Assembly (NCBI GenBank): GCA_009694805.1
Contig: SICM01000010.1
Coordinates: 1-50,028 of the forward strand
Length of the DNA: 50,028 nucleotides
Direction of reading: 5' to 3'
Source: Candidatus Latescibacterota bacterium
Lineage (GTDB): Bacteria > Latescibacterota > UBA2968 > SICM01
The translations under genes and the position numbers were made by a program. The notes under the pieces are model-generated. The model did no database searches, was not told the origin of the DNA, and saw only the letters and a program-made list of their open reading frames with translations. The first letter of the stretch is position 1. The number at the start of each line of letters is the position of its first letter. Below, piece by piece: positions 1-8,434 of the stretch.

Positions 1-27
1 TGCGAAGGCGGGGTGAAGCAGCGACTG

Positions 28-77
28 ACGGCTGCAACTGCGCTTCGGGCTACGCCCTCCGCTGAAGTTGCAGCCGT
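28..77. repeat. Long inverted repeat (REP-like hairpin)
   Basis: ACGGCTGCAACT at 28-39 is the exact reverse complement of 66-77. Inside lies a second small hairpin, GGGC (47-50) with GCCC (54-57). There is no T tract on the plus strand, so a Rho-independent terminator is not supported. It may end the transcript of a gene left of the window or be a dispersed palindromic repeat. Confidence 0.6.
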
Positions 78-156
78 GATCAAGGGGAAGCGGTGATCCA
101 CCTTAAACATGCCTGTTTTTTGTCTTGACAACCAAGACCACTTTACTTTCAGATCA

Positions 157-204
157 AGCCCCGTGAAACGGGGCTGTTGGATTGAAGCCCGGCTTGCCGG
201 GCTT
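157..204. repeat. Pair of perfect short hairpins upstream of the first gene
   Basis: AGCCCCGT (157-164) pairs with ACGGGGCT (168-175) around a 3-nt loop, and AAGCCCGGC (185-193) pairs with GCCGGGCTT (196-204) around a 2-nt loop. A TTGACA box at 125-130 precedes them but has no convincing -10 at 16-18 bp, so a promoter is not called. If transcription starts nearby, both hairpins would lie in the 5' leader of the oxygenase gene. Confidence 0.6.
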
Positions 205-273
205 GGTTGTAACGCCAGACCGTTCATTCATGGACGGGCTGGCATGGCCAAAATAGTCAAGGAGCAAGCTCTC

Positions 274-1032
274 ATGCATCGAACCGTCACGATGTGGAAC
301 GAACTCCGGCAGGTGTGGGACGGCCTGCTCAACTTTCTGATGGCCGGCGAGTGCGTGCCGTTTGCGTTCGACATGCCGCCGGTGGAGCAGGTGATCGACG
401 AGGTCCGGCGCGACCCCGACGCGCGGATCCTCCCGGGGACCAAAGGAGATATGCTGGACCTGACGGACATCTCGGAGACGTTCCGGCGGCTGTCGGTCGA
501 ACAGGCCGTGGCCTCGCCGTTTCAGATGTCGCACTTCAAGCTGCCCAACTTCTACGCGCCGGGGAAGCTGTTTCACGGGTTCGAGGAGCGGGTGATGGCG
601 CCGTGGCGCCGGGCGCTGGAAGGGGCGGGGTTCACGTGGACGCGCTGCTACCCGATCCTGTTCATCAGCGGGCCGGGCTGCGCCACGAACTATCACATGG
701 ACCGTTCCCACGTGATCGCCTGGCAGCGGCACGGGGTCAAGCGTTTCTGCGGGCTGAAGGACCCGGACCGCTGGGCCCCGCTGGAGGAGCGGATGAAGCC
801 CGGGGGCACGGTCAAGCGGCCTCCGGGGATCGCCGACGGGGATGCGCTCGTCTATGAGATGCGGCCGGGCGATGTGCTCTGGAACACGCTGCTCACGCCG
901 CACTGGGTGGAGGCCACGGACGAACTGGCCTACAGCCTCAACCTCTCGCACGGCGGGCTCCGCCTGAACGGCAGGCTCTGCCGGCACGAGCAGGAGCTCG
1001 AAGACTGGAAGCAGACCCATCCCAACGGGTAG
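274..1032 (+). CDS. Cupin-like (JmjC-type) 2-oxoglutarate/Fe(II) oxygenase family protein
   Basis: A 252-residue protein with the double-stranded beta-helix iron signature: H141-x-D143 in a YHMDRSHV context and a distal His at H210 in TPHWVEA. This pattern is typical of cupin-like JmjC hydroxylases. Seen: the HxD...H triad, spaced about 67 residues apart. Inferred: a soluble Fe(II)/2-oxoglutarate-dependent hydroxylase whose substrate cannot be told from sequence. ATG 274 is preferred over upstream in-frame starts because AAGGAG (259-264) lies 9 nt before it, and because the upstream extension translates the hairpin repeats at 157-204. The next gene begins 88 bp downstream. A phytanoyl-CoA dioxygenase-type enzyme is an alternative. 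Confidence 0.65.
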   Translation: MHRTVTMWNELRQVWDGLLNFLMAGECVPFAFDMPPVEQVIDEVRRDPDARILPGTKGDMLDLTDISETFRRLSVEQAVASPFQMSHFKLPNFYAPGKLFHGFEERVMAPWRRALEGAGFTWTRCYPILFISGPGCATNYHMDRSHVIAWQRHGVKRFCGLKDPDRWAPLEERMKPGGTVKRPPGIADGDALVYEMRPGDVLWNTLLTPHWVEATDELAYSLNLSHGGLRLNGRLCRHEQELEDWKQTHPNG

Positions 1033-1120
1033 ACGAGGAAACCCTTGCCCTCCATAGAGGGGCATGATATATTGTAAGGATTGCAGCGCCCTGGACCCCA
1101 TTGACGCATAAGGAGTCCCT

Positions 1121-2116
1121 ATGTCCGACCGTCACACCGTCCGCGAGGACCGGCTGGAAGGACAGGTCATCTATGTCCTCCGGGACGAAGCGACCCGCGC
1201 GGAGGCGAAGGTCCTCCCCACCGTGGGGGCCAACTGCTTCGCCTACGCCGTGGAGATCGCCGGACGCCGGATCGAGGTCCTCGAATCGCCGCCCGACCTC
1301 CAGACCCTCGCCGAGCGCGCGTCCGGGTTCGGGTTCCCCATCCTCTTCCCGTTCCCCAACCGGGTCCGGGCCGGGCGTTTCACGTTCGAGGGGAAGACCT
1401 ATCAGATGGACGCGGCGTTTGGGGGGAACGCCATCCACGGATTCGTACACACCCGGCCCTGGAAGGTGGCGGCCAGCCGCACGACGGACGGCGCATCCCT
1501 CACCCTTCGGTTCGACTCCGCAGACCATCCCGACGTGGTCCGGCAGTTCCCGTTCCCGTTCCGGGCCGAGGCGACCTATACCCTGCAGGAAGGGGCGCTG
1601 ACCCTGAGCTTCAAGGGGGAGAACGTCGGAGGGTCCAGCATGCCGGCGGGCTACGGCGTCCACCCGTACTTCCGAGCCCCCCTGCTCCCCGACGGGGACC
1701 CGGCGCAGTGCCGGGTTCAGGCCCCGGTCCGCAAGATCTGGGAACTGAAGGACCTGCTCCCCACGGGCCGCCTGACCCCGGCGGAGGGGGACTTCGACCT
1801 GCGGGCAGGGAAGCCGCTGGCCGGGTCGAAATTCGACGCGGTGTTCACGGACGTGGTCCCGGACCCGGATGGCCTCCTCCGGTGCGTCCTGACGGACCGG
1901 GGGGCCGGGGTCGAACTGGTCGTGGCGTCCGAAGGCCCCTTCCGGGAGATCGTGGTCTACACGCCGCCGGGCCGTGCGTCGATCTGCTTTGAACCCTATA
2001 CCTGTACCACGGACGCCTTCAATCTGCAACCGCAGGGGATCGACGCGGGCCTGATCGTCCTGAAGCCGGGCGAGGCGCTGACCGGCACGGTGCGGGTGAT
2101 CCCTCAAAAACTGTAA
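1121..2116 (+). CDS. Aldose 1-epimerase family protein (galactose mutarotase-like)
   Basis: The 331-residue length fits aldose 1-epimerases (about 300-350). Key elements are an FPFPNR segment, H106 in NAIHGF, H181 in GVHPYF and E291 in FEPYTC, which match the two catalytic histidines and the catalytic glutamate of the mutarotase fold. The family interconverts alpha and beta anomers of free sugars or acts on phosphorylated or oxidised sugars. There is no signal peptide, so it should be cytoplasmic. AAGGAG at 1109-1114 sets the ATG at 1121. A dehydrogenase gene follows 13 bp after the stop, suggesting joint sugar catabolism. The exact sugar is unknown. Confidence 0.85.
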   Translation: MSDRHTVREDRLEGQVIYVLRDEATRAEAKVLPTVGANCFAYAVEIAGRRIEVLESPPDLQTLAERASGFGFPILFPFPNRVRAGRFTFEGKTYQMDAAFGGNAIHGFVHTRPWKVAASRTTDGASLTLRFDSADHPDVVRQFPFPFRAEATYTLQEGALTLSFKGENVGGSSMPAGYGVHPYFRAPLLPDGDPAQCRVQAPVRKIWELKDLLPTGRLTPAEGDFDLRAGKPLAGSKFDAVFTDVVPDPDGLLRCVLTDRGAGVELVVASEGPFREIVVYTPPGRASICFEPYTCTTDAFNLQPQGIDAGLIVLKPGEALTGTVRVIPQKL

Positions 2117-2129
2117 TACAGGAGTGTTC

Positions 2130-3101
2130 ATGAAAGCAGCCCAGATCGTCGCCCCGCGACGGTTCAAGTTCGTAGATGTTCCCACGCCTGACCTATCCAC
2201 TGCGCCGCCGGAGAGCGTCCTGGTCAGGGTGGAGCGCGCGGCTATCTGCGGCAGCGACATGCCTTCTTTCGCGTATGACCACCCGGCCTCTGCCTACCCC
2301 ATGCCGCCCGGCGTGTCCATCCACGAGTGCATCGGGGTCGTGGCCGCGTCCAGTTCCCCCCTGTTCAAGGAGGGGGACCCGGTCCTGGCCCTTCCCAGCC
2401 GGAGCGACGGTCTCTCGGAATACTTCATGGCCGCAGCGTCCCGCACCATCCATCTGGCCTCGTTTCCGCACAAGGACCAGATTCTGATGTTGCAGCCCCT
2501 GGGGACAGTCGTCTGGGCGTGCCGGAAGCTGCCCAATCTCCTGCTGAAGGACGTCGTGGTGATGGGACAGGGGCCGATGGGCCTGCTGATGGCGCATACC
2601 CTCAGCAACCTGGGCGCGAAGACGGTCATTGCGATGGACAGGCTGGACTACCGGCTGGAGGTCTCCCAAAAGATGCGGGCCACGCACACGGTCAACGTGG
2701 ACCGGGAGGACCCGGTCGAGGCCGTGCGCCGGATCACGGACGGGCGCATGGCCGACCTGGTCGTGGAGATCGTCGGACATCAGCAACAGACGCTGAACAC
2801 GTGTCTTGAACTCGTCAAGCGGGGCGGGACCGTGCTGGCCTTCGGCGTTCCGGACGACCAGATCTACGGTGTGGATTTCTCCAGGATCATCCGCCAGAAC
2901 ATCACGCTGATGGGGTCCATCGGCCCGGACGTGCAGGACGACTTTCCGATGGCGATGGACATGATCGTGCAGGGCCGCATCAATGTCGCGCCGATGATCA
3001 CCCACGTCCTGCCGTTCGAGGCGGTGCAGCGGGGGTTCGAGATGTTCGTCAACCGGACGGACGGGGCGATCAAGGTGGTGCTGGACTACGACGGGGCATA
3101 A
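2130..3101 (+). CDS. Medium-chain (zinc-type) alcohol/sugar dehydrogenase
   Basis: A 323-residue MDR-family protein resembling threonine and sorbitol dehydrogenases. The N-terminal catalytic lobe carries ICGSD and an IHE motif where GHE is usual. The Rossmann domain begins with VVMGQGPMGLL, followed by an acidic residue in AMDRLDYR that suggests NAD rather than NADP. The four-cysteine structural zinc lobe of classical members is not visible, so it is a short form. ACAGGAG at 2118-2124 supports the ATG at 2130 rather than the GTG at 2124. It probably oxidises a polyol or sugar made available by the neighbouring epimerase; substrate unassigned. Confidence 0.8.
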   Translation: MKAAQIVAPRRFKFVDVPTPDLSTAPPESVLVRVERAAICGSDMPSFAYDHPASAYPMPPGVSIHECIGVVAASSSPLFKEGDPVLALPSRSDGLSEYFMAAASRTIHLASFPHKDQILMLQPLGTVVWACRKLPNLLLKDVVVMGQGPMGLLMAHTLSNLGAKTVIAMDRLDYRLEVSQKMRATHTVNVDREDPVEAVRRITDGRMADLVVEIVGHQQQTLNTCLELVKRGGTVLAFGVPDDQIYGVDFSRIIRQNITLMGSIGPDVQDDFPMAMDMIVQGRINVAPMITHVLPFEAVQRGFEMFVNRTDGAIKVVLDYDGA

Positions 3102-3125
3102 CGGCGAGAAGAAGGAGAATGGAAG

Positions 3126-3704
3126 ATGAGCGCTCTGGCGCCTCAGGTACGACGATGGACGCGGGAAGAATATCGAAAAATGGTTGAGTATAGACTCTTT
3201 GCCCCCGAAGAGCGCGTCGAACTCATCGAAGGGGAGGTCGTGGAGATGAGTCCCAAGAGGAGTCCGCATTCGACTGCGACCACGCTCGTCGGCGATGCCC
3301 TGCGGCTGGCCTTTGGGAGAGGTCACACGGTGAGAATACAGGAACCCCTTGCGCTCAGCCCGACTTCGGAGCCGGAGCCGGACGTGGCTGTCGTGAAAGG
3401 GACGCCTCGTGACTATCGAGACGAGCATCCCTCGACGGCCCTGCTGATCGTGGAGGTTTCGGAGTCATCGCTGCCGTACGACCGCACGACCAAAGCAAGC
3501 CTCTACGCAAAGTCGAGCATTCCGGAGTACTGGGTCGTTAATCTCCTCGACGATCAGCTTGAAATTCATCGTGGTCCTTCGCCGAGGGTTGACCAGCCGT
3601 TTGGGTACGGATATACGACGGTTTTCGTCTACGGGGCATCCGATGTCGTCTCGCCTCTGGCTGCACCCGACAGGCCCATCGCTGTCGCTGATCTCTTGCC
3701 ATAG
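3126..3704 (+). CDS. Uma2 family putative restriction-endonuclease-fold protein
   Basis: 192 residues matching the Uma2 (formerly DUF820) family, which has a PD-(D/E)xK nuclease fold. Visible elements are VELIEGEVVEMSP near residues 31-43, D86 in EPDVAVV, E110 in LLIVEVSES and K123 in TTKASLYA, consistent with the D...ExK metal site. The AAGGAG at 3112-3117 lies 8 nt before the ATG. Uma2 genes are multiplied in cyanobacteria and many candidate phyla, and their biological role is poorly defined. It sits between two sugar-related genes with no visible partner, so it may be a mobile passenger. Confidence 0.88.
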   Translation: MSALAPQVRRWTREEYRKMVEYRLFAPEERVELIEGEVVEMSPKRSPHSTATTLVGDALRLAFGRGHTVRIQEPLALSPTSEPEPDVAVVKGTPRDYRDEHPSTALLIVEVSESSLPYDRTTKASLYAKSSIPEYWVVNLLDDQLEIHRGPSPRVDQPFGYGYTTVFVYGASDVVSPLAAPDRPIAVADLLP

Positions 3705-3722
3705 ACGGAGAATGGATCTCAG

Positions 3723-6056
3723 ATGAATGCTTCAAAGCTCACTCTGGAATGGCTAAGACGCGTCATCCCTCTGCCGAAGGAGGCGGAGGTGCGCGGGGTC
3801 CACACGCTGGCGACATCCGACGTGGCTCTGGTCGTCGACGAAGGGCCTGACCCTCTCCTTCGGGCGGTCAGGGAGGAGATGGCCCCGTTTGCGAAAGGGC
3901 GCGAGGGCAGGGTCGCGATTCGCTTTGCGCTCACCGGCCAGGCGGAGGGACTCTGTGCGCCGGAGCGGGTCGAGCGGCTGAAGTCTCTTCCTCACGCGGA
4001 CCAGGCCTGTTGCATCGTTCCGGCCCACGATGGAGACGGGGCGTTCTCAGGTCTGGCGGTCATCGCCCTGACCGAACTGGGGCTCCTGTACGGGGCCCGG
4101 ACGCTCCGGCAGATGATGCAGCCGACGCTCCGGGAAGGGCAGGTCACGATCCCGGAGCTGGACCTGACGGACTGGCCGGACGTGGGGGAGCGGGGACAGT
4201 GGGGCGGGAGCGCGGCGAGCGACCTGGCCTGGCTGGCGGAGCGGAAGTTCAACGTGGTGGAGGTCCAGGCGACGCTCACGTATGGTGAAGACGGCGTGGG
4301 CCACGCCGAGGTGACCCCGGAGGTTCTGAGTGAAGCGGCCAGGGTGGGGATCCAGCTGGTTCCGTACGTCACCCATCTGGAGCTGTTGTTTCTCCTCTTC
4401 AACCTGTTCAAGAAAATGCCTCAGATCGCCTCGACGCCCGATCCGGACAAGCCGCTGCCGTCCGATTATACCCCCGGCATCTGTTTCTCCAAACCGGATT
4501 CCACCCGGGTGCTGGGGGACTGGCTGACCGACCTGGCCGGGACGCCGGGCGTGACGGACCTCATGGTCTGGCTGTCCGAAGATGCGTCTCCCTGTTTCTG
4601 CGAACAGTGCCGGGGGAGAGAGCCTTTTGGCCTTGAGGTCCAGGCCATTGCCAGGGCCTTTGAGCGGGCCAGGGCCGTGAATCCCCGGGCGTCCCTTCGG
4701 ATTCTGCTGACGCAGGGGTCCTATGCGGTGAACGATCTGGTCCTGGAGGCCGCGCCGAAGGATGTCAAGATCACCTACTACCACGGGGGGTTGACGTACG
4801 ACTCCTCTCACCGGCCGATGATCACCCCCCGGCTGGAGGCGTTCGCAAAGTCTGGGCGCTGGCTGGGGGTCTACCCCCAGGTCACGACGGCCTGGCGGGC
4901 GGTCACGCCGTTCACGGGGCCGCAGTTCATCCGCGCCCGGATGAACGAGTTTGCGGCCAAGCGCCTGTCGAACGTGATCACCTATGCCGTGCCGGCGAAC
5001 CGGTTCCACGCGTTCAACGTCACGGCCGCCGCCGAGTGGCTCTGGAACAGCCGGGGGAGGACGGACGACGAGTTCGCTCGGGTCTGGGCGCAATCCCGGG
5101 GGATCGGCGACCCGAAGGGGTTCGCCCGGTGGGCGACGGCCATCGGGCCCGTGGGCTGGAACCTGGCCGGAAGCCGGATCGCCCTGCAGCTCATCTTCAG
5201 TTTCGACCGGCGCGCCCTGGACGGGGAACACCCCCTCCGGTTCGGGGAGGGCATCCTGGCGGAGATCCATTCGGAGACGCAGTTGCGGGCGGACCTCCAC
5301 GAGGCCGACCGGGCGCTGGCCCTGGCCCTGGAGGTCGGGGATGTGGCGGCCATCTCGGAGTCCCGGATCGTCCGGGCGTTCCTCGTCCTGGCCGGGGCGC
5401 TCCAGGCGCTGTCCGAAGCCCCGAAAGACGCGAAGGGCCTGACCTCCGGCCAGCTCGCGCGCTACCGCGTCGCGTTTGAGGAGATCGACCAGGCCGCCCG
5501 GACGCTGGAGATCGAGCACTTCCGGTGGGCGGAGACGGTCGCGCCGGGCGACCTGCCGGGGCGATTGCTGGATACCATCGCCGTGGGCTACCGGACTGCG
5601 GCCAGCGCTGCCGGGGTGATCGCGCGGCTCGGTCTGGCGGACCCGACTCCCGAGTTCCGTCCGAAGGAGATCGGCGGGTGGTCGAGCCGGGACTTCGAGG
5701 CCGGTCCCGCGTGCCGGGTCTCGCTGGATCTGAGCAGGGCCTGGACAGGCCCCGGCCCGTACGTCCTGACGTTTGAGTACACGGACGGGGCTTACGGGGT
5801 CACCATCCGGGACCTGACGCTGGTCGGCGTCGCGCCGGGCGGCGGGGAGACGGAGCTGGGCGTCGTGGGCGTCCGCAACGATGTCAACCGGTGGGAGAAG
5901 TGGCGGGAGGTCAGGGTCGATTTCCCGGAGATGGCGTATGACTACAGGGCGCGCCTGTACGCGGACCTGAGGCTGCCGGAACACGCGGATGAGAAGCGGC
6001 GGATCAGCAACGGCAGGGTGGTGGCGCGCAGGGGGTTAAGAACTGGTTCTTCATAA
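3723..6056 (+). CDS. DUF4838-like / hexosaminidase-type glycoside hydrolase-like protein
   Basis: 777 residues without a signal peptide. Residues about 80-145 resemble the GH20b/alpha-glucuronidase N-terminal domain, including the typical GLLYGARTLRQMM segment. A TIM-barrel-like region follows, with C291-F-C293-E-Q-C296 after a WLSED motif; a CxCxxC at that place is typical of DUF4838-type proteins. The last 130 residues, beginning near WSSRDF, look like a beta-sandwich carbohydrate-binding domain. Inferred role: cleavage or binding of an amino sugar or uronic acid oligosaccharide. The classical GH20 Asp-Glu pair was not confidently located. An aminotransferase starts 12 bp after the stop. 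Family call moderate, substrate unknown. Confidence 0.6.
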   Translation: MNASKLTLEWLRRVIPLPKEAEVRGVHTLATSDVALVVDEGPDPLLRAVREEMAPFAKGREGRVAIRFALTGQAEGLCAPERVERLKSLPHADQACCIVPAHDGDGAFSGLAVIALTELGLLYGARTLRQMMQPTLREGQVTIPELDLTDWPDVGERGQWGGSAASDLAWLAERKFNVVEVQATLTYGEDGVGHAEVTPEVLSEAARVGIQLVPYVTHLELLFLLFNLFKKMPQIASTPDPDKPLPSDYTPGICFSKPDSTRVLGDWLTDLAGTPGVTDLMVWLSEDASPCFCEQCRGREPFGLEVQAIARAFERARAVNPRASLRILLTQGSYAVNDLVLEAAPKDVKITYYHGGLTYDSSHRPMITPRLEAFAKSGRWLGVYPQVTTAWRAVTPFTGPQFIRARMNEFAAKRLSNVITYAVPANRFHAFNVTAAAEWLWNSRGRTDDEFARVWAQSRGIGDPKGFARWATAIGPVGWNLAGSRIALQLIFSFDRRALDGEHPLRFGEGILAEIHSETQLRADLHEADRALALALEVGDVAAISESRIVRAFLVLAGALQALSEAPKDAKGLTSGQLARYRVAFEEIDQAARTLEIEHFRWAETVAPGDLPGRLLDTIAVGYRTAASAAGVIARLGLADPTPEFRPKEIGGWSSRDFEAGPACRVSLDLSRAWTGPGPYVLTFEYTDGAYGVTIRDLTLVGVAPGGGETELGVVGVRNDVNRWEKWREVRVDFPEMAYDYRARLYADLRLPEHADEKRRISNGRVVARRGLRTGSS

Positions 6057-6067
6057 GGAGACTTCCC

Positions 6068-7183
6068 GTGAAAAGATATGACTTTGGGGCCGGCCGGCCC
6101 GACCCGGCGTCGTTCCCCGTGCAGGGCCTCGTGGAGGCGGCCATCCACGCCATCCCCAAGATCGGCGGGGACTTCGTCCTCTACCCCGGCGACAAGGGGC
6201 ACCTGGGCCTGCGGGAGGTGATGGCCGCCCGCGAGTCCAAACGGGAGGGCGTGGGGGTCTCACCCGACGACATCGCCCTGATGACCGGCTCCATGCAGGC
6301 GGTCACGCTGATGGCCGAGGCCTTCGTGGAGAAGCCCGGCGACGTGGTCATCACCGAGGAACTCACCTACTCCGGCACGATCGGGGCCTACAAGAAGCTG
6401 GGGGTCGAGCTCGTGGGCATCCCGCTGGATGAGGATGGCATGCGGCCCGACCTGCTGGAGGAGACGGTCCGGCGGCTGATCTCGGAGGGCCGGAAGCCGA
6501 AGTTCATCTACACCCTGGCCACGTACCAGAACCCCACCGGCTCGGTCATGCCGCTCGACCGCCGGAAAGAGATCCTCCGCATCGCCAACCACTATGACGT
6601 CATCCTGGTCGAGGACAACTGCTACGGGGACGTCCGGTTCGAGGGGGAGCATGTCCCGGCGTTCTACACGCTCGACGGCGGGGAGAACGTGCTCTACATC
6701 TGTTCCCTGTCCAAGGTCCTGGCCCCGGGCGTGCGGCTGGGCTACCTCCTGGCCAAGCCGCCGATGATGCGGCGGGCCCTCGACCGGCGCTACGACGGGG
6801 GGAACAGCGTCCTGGCCGCCTGCATCGTGGGCGAATACTTCCGCGAGAGCATGTGGGACCACATCGGCAAGATCTGCCGGATCATCCAGGAGAAGCGGGA
6901 CACCCTGTTCCACTCCCTTGAGAAACACCTGGGGGACATCGCGACGTGGTCCCACCCCGTGGGCGGGCTCTTCCTCTGGCTCAAGCTCCCGGAGACGACG
7001 GACATGGACCGGCTCCAGAAACTCGCGGGCGAAAAGGGGGTCGTGTACGCGCGGGGCAAGGGGTTTCATGTGTACGGGGAGGACGTGAAGTGCATCCGGC
7101 TCGCCTTCGGCTACCCCGGCCTGGATGAGATCCGGGAGGGCGTGGAGGTCCTGGCGCAGTGCGTGCGCGGGGCGCAGGCTTGA
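6068..7183 (+). CDS. PLP-dependent aminotransferase, class I/II (2-aminoadipate aminotransferase/LysN-like)
   Basis: 371 residues with a full fold-type I aminotransferase pattern: YQNPTGSVM substrate loop, VEDNCYGD with the pyridine-nitrogen Asp, K216 in CSLSKVLAPG forming the Schiff base, and the GVRLGYL Arg. The MocR-domain-like layout resembles 2-aminoadipate and kynurenine-type aminotransferases. Start is GTG 6068 with AAGGAG at 6055-6060, 7 nt upstream. The last 28 coding bases are duplicated 73 bp downstream. Amino acid specificity cannot be read from sequence. Confidence 0.85.
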   Translation: MKRYDFGAGRPDPASFPVQGLVEAAIHAIPKIGGDFVLYPGDKGHLGLREVMAARESKREGVGVSPDDIALMTGSMQAVTLMAEAFVEKPGDVVITEELTYSGTIGAYKKLGVELVGIPLDEDGMRPDLLEETVRRLISEGRKPKFIYTLATYQNPTGSVMPLDRRKEILRIANHYDVILVEDNCYGDVRFEGEHVPAFYTLDGGENVLYICSLSKVLAPGVRLGYLLAKPPMMRRALDRRYDGGNSVLAACIVGEYFRESMWDHIGKICRIIQEKRDTLFHSLEKHLGDIATWSHPVGGLFLWLKLPETTDMDRLQKLAGEKGVVYARGKGFHVYGEDVKCIRLAFGYPGLDEIREGVEVLAQCVRGAQA

Positions 7184-7258
7184 GGGCCGATACGGAAGCC
7201 ATGCCGGAGGAGGGGTCGATCGCCTGGCGCAGTGCGTGCGCGGGGCGCAGACGTGAGG
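7150..7258. repeat. Direct repeat of the aminotransferase 3' end
   Basis: The 28 bases at 7150-7177, which encode the C-terminal residues before the stop, recur exactly at 7223-7250. Both copies are followed by two or three variable bases and then TGAGGG. The second copy lies in the untranslated gap before the next gene. It looks like a short tandem duplication that left a non-functional gene tail. Confidence 0.85.
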
Positions 7259-7268
7259 GAGGCAGGTT

Positions 7269-7571
7269 ATGATGTGGCTCATCTGGGTCTTGACGATTCT
7301 GGCGGTCATCCTCGCCCAGGTCTATACCACCCGGACGGTGATCAGGACCCGTTTCAGGGTCAATGACTTGCAGAAAACAGTGGGCAGGGCCAAGATGGAC
7401 GAAAAGGTCGCCAGGAACAATCTGGAGGTCTCCAACCGGGAGCTGATGACGATCCAGCGGACCGTCGCCATGCAGATGGACGCCGTTGAAAAGCTCAAAG
7501 AGACCATTAAGACCCTGGAGCAGGAAAGAAAGAAAAGGTTGCAGGAGACGAAAAACAGGCTGGCGCATTGA
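7269..7571 (+). CDS. Small membrane-anchored coiled-coil protein
   Basis: 100 residues, not recognised as a known family. Residues 3-18 are a single hydrophobic segment (WLIWVLTILAVILAQV) and the rest is strongly helical and charged, with heptad-like spacing from about residue 30 to the end. It is probably inserted by its N-terminus with the coiled coil in the cytoplasm. A second gene of the same design follows after 7 bp, then a cyclic-nucleotide-binding protein. This suggests a small membrane scaffold or sensor complex. No function is assigned. Confidence 0.6.
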   Translation: MMWLIWVLTILAVILAQVYTTRTVIRTRFRVNDLQKTVGRAKMDEKVARNNLEVSNRELMTIQRTVAMQMDAVEKLKETIKTLEQERKKRLQETKNRLAH

Positions 7572-7578
7572 GGGTGAG

Positions 7579-7872
7579 ATGGACTGGTTGCCATTTTTGC
7601 TCGTGTTTGCTTCGGGGGCCTTCCTGGTCCCCATGCTCCTCGCCTTTCAAAAGCGGATAGACGAGCTGGACAAGAAGATCCGCACCGGCGAGGCTCAGAT
7701 TCGAGACAGCGCGGAAAACGTTAAGAAGTTCGCGCAAGAGAAGAACCACGTCAATAAGGAGATCGAGAAGACCAAAGCGAGCCTGGCGGAGGTGGATAAA
7801 GAGCGAGAAGTGGAGGAAGCCAAGTTTCGAGACCTGAAAAAGCAGTTGATGTCCGACGGCGACGATGAATGA
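7579..7872 (+). CDS. Second small membrane-anchored coiled-coil protein
   Basis: 97 residues, unrecognised. Residues 3-22 (LPFLLVFASGAFLVPMLLAF) form one membrane segment, followed by a long charged coiled coil (KRIDELDKKI onward) to an acidic C-terminus. It shares architecture with the preceding gene but has little sequence identity. ATG 7579 is chosen because it begins just before the hydrophobic segment with GAGGGTGAG upstream; longer in-frame starts run into the previous gene. Its last 8 bases overlap the start of the cyclic-nucleotide-binding gene, implying translational coupling. Confidence 0.6.
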   Translation: MDWLPFLLVFASGAFLVPMLLAFQKRIDELDKKIRTGEAQIRDSAENVKKFAQEKNHVNKEIEKTKASLAEVDKEREVEEAKFRDLKKQLMSDGDDE

Positions 7873-8434
7873 GGCGCAGCTCAAACAACTGATCGCCGTG
7901 GTCCAGAATCTGGCGATCTTCAAGGGGCTCGCCCCGGCGGAGCTCCAGCGTCTGCTGCGCATCTGCCGGCTCCAGCGCTACGAGGCCGGGCAGCAGGTCT
8001 ACCGGCGGGGGGAGCCCTCGAACGAGATGCTCATCATGATCCAGGGGAACCTCTCCGTGCTCTCGGCGGCGGGGGCGGAGCTGGCGGAGATGGGGCCGGG
8101 GATGACCATCGGGGAGATGGGCCTGTTTGCGGATCAGCCTCGCTCGGCGGACATCGTGGCCACTCAGGCGGCGATGGGGTTCGCGATCCGGAAGCCGGAA
8201 CTCGACGCGCTGCTGACGGCTAACCTGGAGATGCTGGTCCGTGTTCAGCAGAATGTGATCCGCATGCTGGCGGTGCGGCTGCAGGAGACGAACGTCAAGC
8301 TGGACCGCTACGGGGACACGATTGAACGTCTGCGGAACAGAATCGAGAAGCTGGTAGGGCTGTCTGAAGAAGAATCCGGCGAGGACGAGGAGAAGGAGGA
8401 AGATCCGGGCGCGGGTGCGGCCAAGTCCCCATGA
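7865..8434 (+). CDS. Cyclic-nucleotide-binding domain protein (no DNA-binding domain)
   Basis: 189 residues. Residues about 15-125 form a CAP-like cNMP-binding beta roll: FKGLAPAEL entry, YRRGEPSNEMLIMIQGNLSV, and a GEMGLFADQPRSADIVA phosphate-binding cassette in which the Arg before the S/A position is kept. No helix-turn-helix follows; instead there is a helical segment and an acidic, disordered tail (SGEDEEKEED). It is therefore a regulatory or scaffold subunit rather than a Crp-type transcription factor. It overlaps the preceding coiled-coil gene by 8 bp and tsaB by 4 bp (ATGA). Confidence 0.8.
   Translation: MNEAQLKQLIAVVQNLAIFKGLAPAELQRLLRICRLQRYEAGQQVYRRGEPSNEMLIMIQGNLSVLSAAGAELAEMGPGMTIGEMGLFADQPRSADIVATQAAMGFAIRKPELDALLTANLEMLVRVQQNVIRMLAVRLQETNVKLDRYGDTIERLRNRIEKLVGLSEEESGEDEEKEEDPGAGAAKSP

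Noticed and set aside
4047-5984. 645-residue antisense frame opposite the DUF4838-like gene
   Set aside because: Again a GC-driven mirror frame; the plus strand has convincing domains and a ribosome-binding context.
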